Positions 6,226 through 12,475 of a DNA stretch of 14,576 nt are shown piece after piece. The translations under genes were made by a program, and so were the position numbers. Every line of letters begins with the position of its first letter. Position 1 is the stretch's first letter. Source of the stretch: Bifidobacteriaceae bacterium (GTDB taxonomy: Bacteria > Actinomycetota > Actinomycetes > Actinomycetales > WQXJ01); the NCBI GenBank assembly GCA_031266115.1, contig JAISBQ010000087.1, forward strand, positions 1 to 14,576, given 5' to 3'. Under the pieces are notes generated by a model. The model had not been told where the DNA came from, searched no databases, and worked only from the letters and a program-made list of their open reading frames with translations.

Positions 6226-7659
6226 ATGGATCCCATGACTACTGAGACTCCTGACCCCGAATACCGCATCGAACACGACACCATGGGCGAGGTCCGCGTC
6301 CCCGCCGCTGCCCTCTACCGAGCCCAGACGGCACGCGCCGTCGAGAATTTCCCGATTTCGGGACGCGGGCTGGAATCGGCTCACATCGCCGCTCTCGCCA
6401 GGATCAAGAAGGCCGCCGCCCAGGCGAACGCCGAGCTGGGCGTGATCGACGCCGACGTGGCGGACGCGATCGTCCGTGCCGCCGATGCCGTCGCATCCGG
6501 CGTCTACGACGTGGAGTTCCCCGTGGACGTCTATCAGACAGGCTCCGGGACCTCCTCGAACATGAACGCCAACGAGGTGATCGCCACCCTGGCGTCCAGG
6601 CTACTCGGCCGCGATGTGCACCCCAACGATCATGTCAACGCCTCCCAATCCTCCAACGATGTGTTCCCGACCTCGGTCCACGTGGCGGCGACGGGCGGGG
6701 TGGTGCGGGACCTGATCCCGGCACTAGACACCCTGGCGGCATCCCTGGGCGCCAAGTCGGCGGAGTTCGCCGACGTTGTCAAGGCAGGGCGCACCCACCT
6801 CATGGACGCAACCCCTGTCACGCTCGGGCAGGAGTTCTCCGGGTATGAGGCGGCGGTGCGCTACGGCATCGACCGGCTCCACGCCGCTTTGCCGCGGGTT
6901 GCCGAGGTGCCACTGGGCGGGACAGCCGTGGGCACGGGCATCAACACGCCGCCGGGTTTCCCTCAGCGTGTGATCGCGCTGCTCGCCGAGGACACAGGGT
7001 TGCCGCTCACCGAAGCACGCAACCACTTTGAGGCCCAGTCGGCTCGCGACGGGCTCGTGGAGCTGTCCGGGGAACTGAAGACCGTCGCCGTCTCGCTCAT
7101 CAAGATCTGCAACGACCTGCGGTGGATGGGCTCCGGTCCACTGACCGGCCTCGGTGAGATCTCGTTGCCGGACCTGCAACCGGGGTCATCCATCATGCCC
7201 GGCAAGGTCAATCCGGTGATCCCTGAGGCCGTCATGCAGGTCTGCTCGCGGGTGATCGGCAACGACACGGCTGTGACCTGGGGCGGAGCGTCAGGGTTCT
7301 TCGAGTTGAACGTGCAGATCCCGCTGATCGCAGTCGCGTTGCTGGAGTCGATCCGGCTGCTCGCCGCCGGGTCGCGGGTGCTGGCGACCAAGACCGTCGA
7401 TGGCATCCGGGCCAACGTGGAGCGGGGACGCCTCCTCGCCGAGTCATCCCCGTCGATCGTCACGCCACTCAACCGGATCATCGGATACGAGAACGCCGCG
7501 AAGATCGCCAAGTACGCGGTCGCCAAGGGCGCGACGGTCCGCCAGGCCGCCATCGACCTGGGGTTCGTGGAACGCGGCGACCTCACCGAGGCACAGCTCG
7601 ACAAGGCTCTCGATGTCATGGCGATGACGCGTCCCGCGGTGGCCGGCCCAACGTCTTGA
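6226..7659 (+). CDS. fumC: Class II fumarate hydratase
   Basis: FumC interconverts fumarate and L-malate in the TCA cycle as an iron-independent homotetramer. The 477 residues contain GSGTSSNMNANEV (from about 105), HPNDHVNASQSSNDVFPT (132-149), GRTHLMDATPVTLGQEFSGY with the active-site His, and the superfamily signature GSSIMPGKVN at 320-329 with the catalytic Ser loop. The N-terminal YRIEHDTMGEVRVPA segment and the LNRIIGYENAAKIAKYA region fit fumarase better than aspartase. A second ATG at 6235 is also possible. No Shine-Dalgarno sequence is visible; TGGTTT lies six bases before the first ATG, which might be a weak leaderless promoter. It is separated from the kinase by 110 bases. Confidence 0.95.
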   Translation: MDPMTTETPDPEYRIEHDTMGEVRVPAAALYRAQTARAVENFPISGRGLESAHIAALARIKKAAAQANAELGVIDADVADAIVRAADAVASGVYDVEFPVDVYQTGSGTSSNMNANEVIATLASRLLGRDVHPNDHVNASQSSNDVFPTSVHVAATGGVVRDLIPALDTLAASLGAKSAEFADVVKAGRTHLMDATPVTLGQEFSGYEAAVRYGIDRLHAALPRVAEVPLGGTAVGTGINTPPGFPQRVIALLAEDTGLPLTEARNHFEAQSARDGLVELSGELKTVAVSLIKICNDLRWMGSGPLTGLGEISLPDLQPGSSIMPGKVNPVIPEAVMQVCSRVIGNDTAVTWGGASGFFELNVQIPLIAVALLESIRLLAAGSRVLATKTVDGIRANVERGRLLAESSPSIVTPLNRIIGYENAAKIAKYAVAKGATVRQAAIDLGFVERGDLTEAQLDKALDVMAMTRPAVAGPTS

Positions 7660-7671
7660 GGCGATATGGCA

Positions 7672-7719
7672 GCCGAGGGTGAGCGCACCCCGAAGGGCTG
7701 GGGCACGCGCACCCTCGGC
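7672..7719. terminator. Bidirectional terminator between convergent fumC and uppS
   Basis: GCCGAGGGTG at 7672-7681 and CACCCTCGGC at 7710-7719 form a perfect ten-base inverted repeat. Pairing continues after one mismatch (GCG/CGC), and the loop has a further CCCC/GGGG pairing. It lies exactly between the two stop codons (7657-7659 and 7731-7733). There is no U tract on either side, which is common for terminators in G+C-rich actinobacteria. Confidence 0.75.
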
Positions 7720-7730
7720 GCCCTCGGCCC

Positions 7731-8492
7731 CTACCTCCCCCGGCGCCGTTCCCGCGCCGCGTAGGAGCGCAGCGCACGCAGAAAGTCCACCCGACGAAAA
7801 TCCGGCCAATGCACCTCGCAGAAGTAGAACTCCGAGTGGACTGACTGCCACAGCAGGAACCCTGAGAGCCGCTGCTCACCGGAGGTGCGAATCACCAGGT
7901 CGGGATCGGGTTGGCCGCGGGTGTATAGGTGCGCGGCGATCTGTTCCACGTCGATCGTCTCGGCGAGCCGGGACAGTGACACGCCCGCCGCGGCCTTCTC
8001 GACCAACAGCGCCTTGACGGCATCGGCGATCTCCCGCCGCCCTCCGTAGCCGATGGCCACGTTGACATCCATCCCGTCCACCCCCGCCGTGCGGGCCTCA
8101 GCGTGCGCCAAGCGCTCCACGGTGGCGTAGGGCAGCACGTCTGCCGCTCCCACCACGCGCAGGCGCCACCGTCCCACGTCGGCGAGGTGATCGACAGCGT
8201 CCTCAATGATCCGCACCAGATCGGCGACCTCCGCCGGATCGCGTTCGAGGTTGTCAGTCGAGAGCATCCACAACGTGACCAGCCTGACACCCATGTCTTC
8301 GGACCAGCCGAGGAATTCGGCGATCTTGTCCGCGCCGCGCTGGTGTCCGGCCTCGGGTTTGTTTCCCGCCATCCGCGCCCAACGCCGGTTGCCGTCGAGG
8401 ATGACACCCACATGCGCGGGGACAGCCTCGCGGGGGATACCGTCGCGTACGCGCGCCTCGTAGACGCGATAGATCGCGGACGGAAGGCGCAT
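7731..8492 (-). CDS. uppS: Cis-prenyl diphosphate synthase (UppS family; Rv1086-like short-chain type)
   Basis: The 253-residue cis-prenyltransferase condenses IPP in Z configuration to make polyprenyl carriers for the cell wall. It shows VILDGNRRWAR with catalytic Asp33, LSTDNLERD, GYGGRREI and RTSGEQRLSGFLLWQ (from Arg202, with Arg208), then HSEFYFCEVHWPDF. The C-terminal part and the N-terminal YRVYEARVRDG segment closely recall M. tuberculosis Rv1086, a short-chain Z,E-farnesyl diphosphate synthase, rather than the decaprenyl enzyme Rv2361c. A partner long-chain enzyme may exist elsewhere. The neighbouring trhA gene matches the Rv1085c-Rv1086 pairing. AAGGA lies seven bases before the ATG. 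Chain length cannot be decided from sequence alone. Confidence 0.94.
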   Translation of the reverse strand: MRLPSAIYRVYEARVRDGIPREAVPAHVGVILDGNRRWARMAGNKPEAGHQRGADKIAEFLGWSEDMGVRLVTLWMLSTDNLERDPAEVADLVRIIEDAVDHLADVGRWRLRVVGAADVLPYATVERLAHAEARTAGVDGMDVNVAIGYGGRREIADAVKALLVEKAAAGVSLSRLAETIDVEQIAAHLYTRGQPDPDLVIRTSGEQRLSGFLLWQSVHSEFYFCEVHWPDFRRVDFLRALRSYAARERRRGR

Positions 8493-8540
8493 GGAGGTAT
8501 CCTTCTGGACCCGGCGTGAGCATCGCGGGCACCAATCTCC

Positions 8541-8546
8541 ACCGTA
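8541..8546 (-). promoter_or_regulatory. Candidate -10 box for uppS
   Basis: On the minus strand TACGGT fits TANNNT, about 50 bases before the uppS ATG. The -35 position would lie at the edge of the 31-base palindrome (8570-8600), so a protein bound there could control this promoter. No good -35 match is seen. Confidence 0.3.
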
Positions 8547-8569
8547 CCGTCACACCCGACGATGCCGTC

Positions 8570-8600
8570 CCTACGCCTCCGTAGGTTACGGTAGCGTAGG
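8570..8600. promoter_or_regulatory. 31-base nested palindrome, probable operator between uppS and trhA
   Basis: The outer arms are CCTACGC (8570-8576) and GCGTAGG (8594-8600). The inner arms are CCGTA (8579-8583) and TACGG (8587-8591), centred on GGT at 8584-8586. Only the two bases between inner and outer arms fail to pair. The symmetry, length and place between divergent genes fit an operator for a dimeric repressor such as a TetR-family regulator of lipid genes; the regulator itself is a guess. TANNNT hexamers lie inside on both strands (TACGGT at 8587-8592 on plus). A further GTAGGAA half-site occurs near 8642-8648. Confidence 0.6.
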
Positions 8601-8741
8601 AATCCGGTCAGGACGGGCCGCTGCACGCGCCGTCTATTGACGTAGGAAGGCGTTTCAGCTCGTCAGAGGTCCACTCGACGTGGCCGGACGCGATTGGGGT
8701 CCGTGTGTACGCGGGCGTCTGAGGGGCGGAGGAGGCCACGA

Positions 8742-8780
8742 GTGAACGTCACCCATCAAGCACAGGTCGTAGAGCCGTGA
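8742..8780 (+). CDS. Putative 12-codon leader ORF, translationally coupled to trhA
   Basis: A GTG at 8742 is preceded by GGAGGAGG (8728-8735) with a six-base spacer, the best Shine-Dalgarno sequence in this area. The frame encodes M-N-V-T-H-Q-A-Q-V-V-E-P and stops at TGA 8778-8780, overlapping the trhA GTG (8777-8779) as GTGA. The trhA start has no ribosome site of its own and no other start codon back to an in-frame stop at 8720-8722. Ribosomes finishing the leader would therefore re-initiate on trhA. The peptide contains no run of a single amino acid that would suggest classical attenuation. Confidence 0.55.
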   Translation: MNVTHQAQVVEP

Positions 8781-9463
8781 GCCTCGCTGTCAAGGCACCC
8801 GAACCGACCATGCCGGACTCCGGCGGTTCCGCGACCGTCAAGCCGTATCTGCGGGGATGGTTACACGCAGCGATGCTCCCGGTCACCATCACGGCCGGCA
8901 CCGTCCTGATTGTGCAGGCCGCCGGCGCGGCGGGGAAGGCCTCCTGCGCCATCTTTGTCGGCACCGCGATCATGCTGTTTGGATGCTCCGCCGTCTACCA
9001 CCTGGGCCACTGGGGACCCGTCGGCAACGCGATCTTAAGGCGACTCGACCACGCCAACATCGCGCTGGTCATCGCCGGGACCTATACGCCGCTGGCCGTA
9101 TGCGGGCTCGATGGCAGTTCGCGCACGGCGCTGCTGGTGACGGTCTGGATCGGGGCCTTGGCCGCCATCGGCGTCAGGGTCATCTGGCTGAGCGCTCCCC
9201 GCTGGAGCTACGTGCCTATCTATCTGGCCCTCGGGTGGGCCGCCTTGGCGTTCCTGCCCGCCTTCATGCGCGCGACCGAACCGGCCGTGGCCTGGCTGGT
9301 CCTTGCGGGTGGCATCGCCTACACGGCCGGAGCCATCGTGTACGCGCTCAAGCGGCCCAATCCCGCGCCCCGCTGGTTCGGGTTCCACGAAATCTTCCAC
9401 GCCGGCACCGTCGCCGGCTTCACCTGCCACCTCATCGCGGTCTGGTTGACGGTCACCCCGTAG
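8777..9463 (+). CDS. trhA: Hemolysin III / TrhA (PAQR-family) membrane protein
   Basis: The 228-residue product is a seven-helix integral membrane protein of the hemolysin III/TrhA (YqfA) family, related to PAQR receptors. Family landmarks: GWLH with His30, SAVYHLGHW (Ser71, His75), LDHANIALVIAGTYTPL (Asp91, His92), and GFHEIFHAGTVAGF near the C-terminus (His204, His208). The histidines match the metal-binding set of PAQR proteins, which suggests hydrolase-like activity on lipids; in bacteria the family has been linked to membrane lipid and fluidity balance. Whether it is haemolytic is doubtful. The GTG start is coupled to a short leader ORF. The product's lipid role fits control by the palindromic operator upstream. 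Confidence 0.93.
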   Translation: MSLAVKAPEPTMPDSGGSATVKPYLRGWLHAAMLPVTITAGTVLIVQAAGAAGKASCAIFVGTAIMLFGCSAVYHLGHWGPVGNAILRRLDHANIALVIAGTYTPLAVCGLDGSSRTALLVTVWIGALAAIGVRVIWLSAPRWSYVPIYLALGWAALAFLPAFMRATEPAVAWLVLAGGIAYTAGAIVYALKRPNPAPRWFGFHEIFHAGTVAGFTCHLIAVWLTVTP

Positions 9464-9464
9464 A

Positions 9465-9482
9465 GACACCCCACGAAGTGTC
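9465..9482 (+). terminator. Weak hairpin just after trhA
   Basis: GACAC (9465-9469) and GTGTC (9478-9482) form a five-base stem with an eight-base loop, starting two bases after the trhA stop. There is no U tract. A second candidate is the G+C-only palindrome GCCCGCGCGGGC at 9595-9606 followed by TTT, between trhA and mca. Either could mark the end of trhA transcription; neither is strong. Confidence 0.3.
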
Positions 9483-9624
9483 CTCACCTATGCTTCGCTC
9501 CGGTCCGGTACTTGCGCGGCGAGACCCCAAGGAACCACACCGGCAACACTCGGCTCAAACGTCAAAGTCTGGAACACCAAGGCGCTCGAGGCGCGCCCGC
9601 GCGGGCTTTCCAATCGCGCCGCAT

Positions 9625-10509
9625 TCACCTCAGGCCGGCAAACAGATCGTCCTCGGGGGTGTCGACACGCACGGTGGAATGCGCCAACTCGAACTCTTCC
9701 CACGGCCACACCTCCCGCTCCACATCCCGCGGGATCGCGAAGAAGAAGCCGTCGGGATCGATCTGCGTGGCGTGGGCGCGCAAAGCGGCGTCGCGGGCGC
9801 CGAAGTAGTCACCCACATCGATACGGGTGGTCGGATCGGCGACACGGCGTTTCCGGGTCGCATCGCGCTCCAGCCACTCACCCAAGGGCGATTCCACGCC
9901 GCGGCTCACCAGCGCCTCGTGCAGCGCTCTGGAACGCTCACGGGAGAAGCCGTGGTCGTAGTACACCTTGGGAACCGCCCATGCGCGCTGACCGGGTGGG
10001 GTCCGGTCGCCATCGGCGGCCTGCTCAATGGCCTCAACCGTCACGGCGTGGGTGTGGATGTGGTCGGGATGGGGATAACCGCCGGACGGGTCATAGGTGG
10101 TGATGACGTGCGGACGCACGTCGCGGATCAACGCTGCCAACGGCACGGCGGCCTCGGCGGCCGGGATAGACGCGAAGGAGCCAGGCGGCGGGGGTGGCGG
10201 AGGATCGCCCTGAGGGAAACCGGAATCGACGAAGCCGACAAACCGGTGCGACACCCCGAGTGCGGCGGCCGCAGCCGCCATCTCCGCGACACGGACCTCG
10301 GCCAGCCGGCCCTCGACCGACGGGTCACCCCGCAGGCGCGGGTTGAGAACCTCGCCGCGTTCTCCGCCGGTCAGGGTGGCCACCAGCACCTCGACGCCCT
10401 CGGCGGCATACTTGGCGAGGGTCGCGGCGCCCTTGGAGGACTCGTCGTCCGGGTGGGCGTGAACGGCCATCAGGCGCAGCGCGCCAGCGGGCGAGGTGGG
10501 GCGAGACAT
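9625..10509 (-). CDS. mca: Mycothiol S-conjugate amidase
   Basis: Mca is a Zn-dependent amidase of the MshB/PIG-L (LmbE) fold. It cleaves mycothiol S-conjugates to release mercapturic acids for export during detoxification of electrophiles and antibiotics. The 294 residues contain the zinc motif HAHPDDE (His19, Asp22) and GGYPHPDHIHTH (147-154, with His150 as third ligand). YPHPDH and the following KVYYDHGFSRERSRALHE favour Mca over its paralogue MshB. A run of seven prolines follows GD in the loop before GSF. The ATG is preceded by AAGGA with an eight-base spacer; the frame continues open upstream without a better start. Mca and greA diverge, as neighbours do in M. tuberculosis. Confidence 0.95.
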   Translation of the reverse strand: MSRPTSPAGALRLMAVHAHPDDESSKGAATLAKYAAEGVEVLVATLTGGERGEVLNPRLRGDPSVEGRLAEVRVAEMAAAAAALGVSHRFVGFVDSGFPQGDPPPPPPPGSFASIPAAEAAVPLAALIRDVRPHVITTYDPSGGYPHPDHIHTHAVTVEAIEQAADGDRTPPGQRAWAVPKVYYDHGFSRERSRALHEALVSRGVESPLGEWLERDATRKRRVADPTTRIDVGDYFGARDAALRAHATQIDPDGFFFAIPRDVEREVWPWEEFELAHSTVRVDTPEDDLFAGLR

Positions 10510-10696
10510 GTGAATATCCTTTCGTGCTGGCCCACGGCACATCGGCCGGCACGGGCAACGTCCATACTCACGCGGTGGGGCCCGCCGCATGGGTAAGACG
10601 AGACCTCGTGCGCCGGGCGAACAGCCGGCCCCGAACCATGGTCGCCTTGGGTGAACAAGGCTCCGACCAGGCGAAACGCGGCAGCGAACACCGAGA

Positions 10697-10716
10697 ATGG
10701 CGCATTTCAGCGCCAT
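10697..10716. promoter_or_regulatory. Perfect 7-base inverted repeat, possible operator
   Basis: ATGGCGC (10697-10703) and GCGCCAT (10710-10716) are perfect inverted copies around a six-base A/T-rich centre (ATTTCA). The centre-to-centre distance of half-sites is about one helical turn, which suits a dimeric DNA-binding protein. It lies in the divergent region of mca and greA. It could also be a hairpin in a transcript. Confidence 0.45.
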
Positions 10717-10804
10717 CCTAGACCTCCACCGAGGGCCAGGCCAAGCACAGCGGACCGAGCGCGGACAGACCTGGGGTCCGCCCGCGCGCACCGGGGCAAC
10801 ACAC

Positions 10805-10810
10805 TACAGT
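10805..10810 (+). promoter_or_regulatory. Candidate -10 box (TACAGT) of greA
   Basis: TACAGT fits the TANNNT consensus and is one of few A/T-containing spots in this stretch. The start of transcription would lie near 10817, giving a leader of about 155 bases before the greA GTG. No -35 consensus is seen at the expected distance. Confidence 0.35.
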
Positions 10811-10844
10811 GGGGCGTTGGCCCCCCGACGTGGGTGAGGCGGAG

Positions 10845-10871
10845 CGCCGGACTCGCCCGAGTGCTCCGGCG
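10845..10871 (+). other. Stable hairpin in the presumed greA leader
   Basis: CGCCGGA (10845-10851) pairs with TCCGGCG (10865-10871), and CTC/GAG inside (10852-10854 with 10859-10861) extends the stem. There is no U tract, so it is not a typical terminator. It may stabilise the leader or act in regulation; GreA is known in other bacteria to have attenuated leader transcripts, but nothing here proves that. Confidence 0.4.
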
Positions 10872-10972
10872 AGCGAGCGAGGGTCGGAGGGAGCAGCGAC
10901 CGAGCATCCCGCCCGACCAGGGCGGCCGAGCACGTCCGGCATCCCGGCGCCGTGCCACCACAAGGAGGAATC

Positions 10973-11455
10973 GTGGCCGACAGCACCACATGGTTGACCC
11001 AAGAGGCGTTCGATCGGCTCAAGGGCGAATTGGAGACCCTCCAAACCACGGGCCGAACCGAGGTGGTCACACGCATCGAAGCTGCCCGCGCCGAGGGAGA
11101 CCTCAAGGAAAACGGCGGCTATCACGCCGCCCGCGAGGAGCAAGGCAAGATGGAGGGGCGAATCGCCCAACTCAAGGCCCTGCTCGCGGGCGCCAAGGTG
11201 GGTGCAGCGCCCGAGGCTCCCAGCACGGTGGCCCCCGGCACCGTGGTGACCGCGACAGTCGCCGGCGAACCGATGGTGTTCCTCGTCGGGTCCCGCGAGG
11301 TCGGTGCCACCACGGACCTCAGCGTGTTCTCCGAGAAGTCGCCCATGGGCGCCGCGATCCTCGGCGCCGCCCCCGGAGACGAGCGCAGCTACACCGCGCC
11401 CAACGGCCGGGTGGTCAAGGTCGCGATCCACGAGATCAAGCCTTTCGACGCCTAG
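10973..11455 (+). CDS. greA: Transcription elongation factor GreA
   Basis: GreA rescues backtracked RNA polymerase by inserting its coiled coil into the secondary channel and stimulating transcript cleavage. The 160-residue product has the N-terminal antiparallel coiled coil (about 8-76) with the signature ARAEGDLKENGGYHAAREEQ. The acidic tip residues are Asp43 and Glu46. The C-terminal FKBP-like domain is at 85-160. Length is normal. The GTG start is preceded by AAGGAGG with a short four-base spacer, an optimal ribosome site consistent with a well-expressed gene. maf starts 11 bases after its stop, so the two are probably co-transcribed. Confidence 0.96.
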   Translation: MADSTTWLTQEAFDRLKGELETLQTTGRTEVVTRIEAARAEGDLKENGGYHAAREEQGKMEGRIAQLKALLAGAKVGAAPEAPSTVAPGTVVTATVAGEPMVFLVGSREVGATTDLSVFSEKSPMGAAILGAAPGDERSYTAPNGRVVKVAIHEIKPFDA

Positions 11456-11466
11456 TCCCTGCGACG

Positions 11467-12363
11467 ATGCCGGCCCCCACCCACCCATCCCAGCCCACGG
11501 CCAGTACGGTTCCCACCGACGACCTTCCGCCAGCCGGACCCATCATCGCTGGGCCTGCCACCCACCCGCTGCCCCTCGCGCACGCATCGGCACCTCGGGC
11601 GTCGACGTCGCCGGCGACGTTAGGCAAGCCCACGCTCGTTCTCGCGTCCGCCTCAACCGCGCGGGCCGCAACCCTCACCGCTGCCGGAATCGACCCGGTC
11701 ATCGTCGTCTCCGATGTCGACGAGGATCGTGTCCTGCGCGACATGCTCCGGGCCTACCCGGCCGCCACTCCCGCCGAGCAGGTCCTCGTGTTGGCGCAGG
11801 CCAAGGCCCGGTGCGTCGCGCAGGAAGGCTTGCGCAGGCAGCGGCGACACGTGATTGTCCTCGGGTGCGATTCGATGCTGGAACTGGACGGGGAGGTGCT
11901 TGGCAAGCCGCGCGACGCCCGCGACGCTGTGGCCCGGATCGCCCAGCAGTCCGGCCGCCGCGCCATCCTGCACACCGGCCATTGGCTCATGTCCGGCCCC
12001 TCCGACGACGACGGAGCGCACCCTCGCAGTGAGGGTGAGGCGTGGCAGGACCCGTCTGCCGAGAGGCGCAGGCCCGCGGGGGGTAGGGACTGGCGGGAGG
12101 TGGGAGCGACATCGTCCACGGTGGTGCGGTTTGGCGACCTCACCCCAGAGGAAATCGATGCCTACGTGGCGACGGGCGAACCGTTGGGGGTTGCCGGAGC
12201 GTTCACCATCGACGGACTCGGCGGACCGTTCATCGAGGGTCTGGAGGGGGACCATCATGGGGTGGTGGGGCTGTCACTGCCCACGCTGCGGCGGCTCCTC
12301 GCCGAGGTCGGGGTCACGGTCATGGACCTGTGGCGGTCGGGAACCATCCACCCTCACGCGTAG
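11467..12363 (+). CDS. maf: Maf-family nucleoside triphosphate pyrophosphatase with extra N-terminal and internal segments
   Basis: Maf proteins hydrolyse canonical or modified NTPs (dTTP/UTP, or m7GTP, types) to monophosphates and have been linked to septum control. The 298 residues show VLASASTAR (58-66), the DVDE segment (83-86), LAQAKARCVA with Lys113, LGCDSMLELDGEVLGKP (Asp135, Lys147), and the C-terminal EEIDAYVATGEPLGVAGAFTIDG followed by GGPFIEGLEGD. The usual SPRR is STAR here, so one arginine of the pair is missing. The first 53 residues are a Pro/Ala/Thr-rich extension, and an extra hydrophilic segment of about 35 residues (near 176-210) lies before GATSSTVVRF. No later ATG or GTG gives a better start; the ribosome site is weak. 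Confidence 0.88.
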   Translation: MPAPTHPSQPTASTVPTDDLPPAGPIIAGPATHPLPLAHASAPRASTSPATLGKPTLVLASASTARAATLTAAGIDPVIVVSDVDEDRVLRDMLRAYPAATPAEQVLVLAQAKARCVAQEGLRRQRRHVIVLGCDSMLELDGEVLGKPRDARDAVARIAQQSGRRAILHTGHWLMSGPSDDDGAHPRSEGEAWQDPSAERRRPAGGRDWREVGATSSTVVRFGDLTPEEIDAYVATGEPLGVAGAFTIDGLGGPFIEGLEGDHHGVVGLSLPTLRRLLAEVGVTVMDLWRSGTIHPHA

Positions 12364-12475
12364 GGACCCGCCGACGCGCCAGGTCGCTTTTCGCCAGCGC
12401 TAGGGCGTCGTCAAGGGGTGGCCAGGCACGCAACTGGCTGTTTGCCGAACCCCGAGGCGGCTGCGAATGCGCTTG

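Larger units (their letters stand above)
10510..10972. other. Gene-free 463-base control region between mca and greA
   Basis: No convincing protein lies here on either strand, although plus-strand frames are open by composition. It contains a perfect inverted repeat (10697-10716), a TACAGT box (10805-10810) and a strong hairpin (10845-10871), which suggest a promoter and a structured leader of about 155 bases for greA. The mca-proximal part, 10520-10690, shows nothing I can name. Confidence 0.55.

Noticed and set aside
6963..7712. Long minus-strand open frame opposite fumC
   Set aside because: Antisense to the conserved FumC sequence, no recognisable domain and no ribosome site.
8857..10596. 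Very long plus-strand open frame spanning trhA and the reverse of mca
   Set aside because: It overlaps two well-supported genes in other frames, is Arg/Gly/His-rich, and shows no family motif; open only because of base composition.
9625..10791. Longer Mca reading from an upstream start
   Set aside because: The extra 94 residues are Arg/Pro/Cys-rich without homology pattern, and the ATG at 10507-10509 has a good ribosome site and family-typical length.
10651..11466. Upstream extension of the maf frame across greA
   Set aside because: The extension reads through greA in another frame and has no Maf-like sequence; the first sensible start is ATG 11467.
12364..12475. Terminator between maf and rsmI
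   Set aside because: The convergent gap has only a six-base palindrome (AGCGCT) and no convincing stem-loop.
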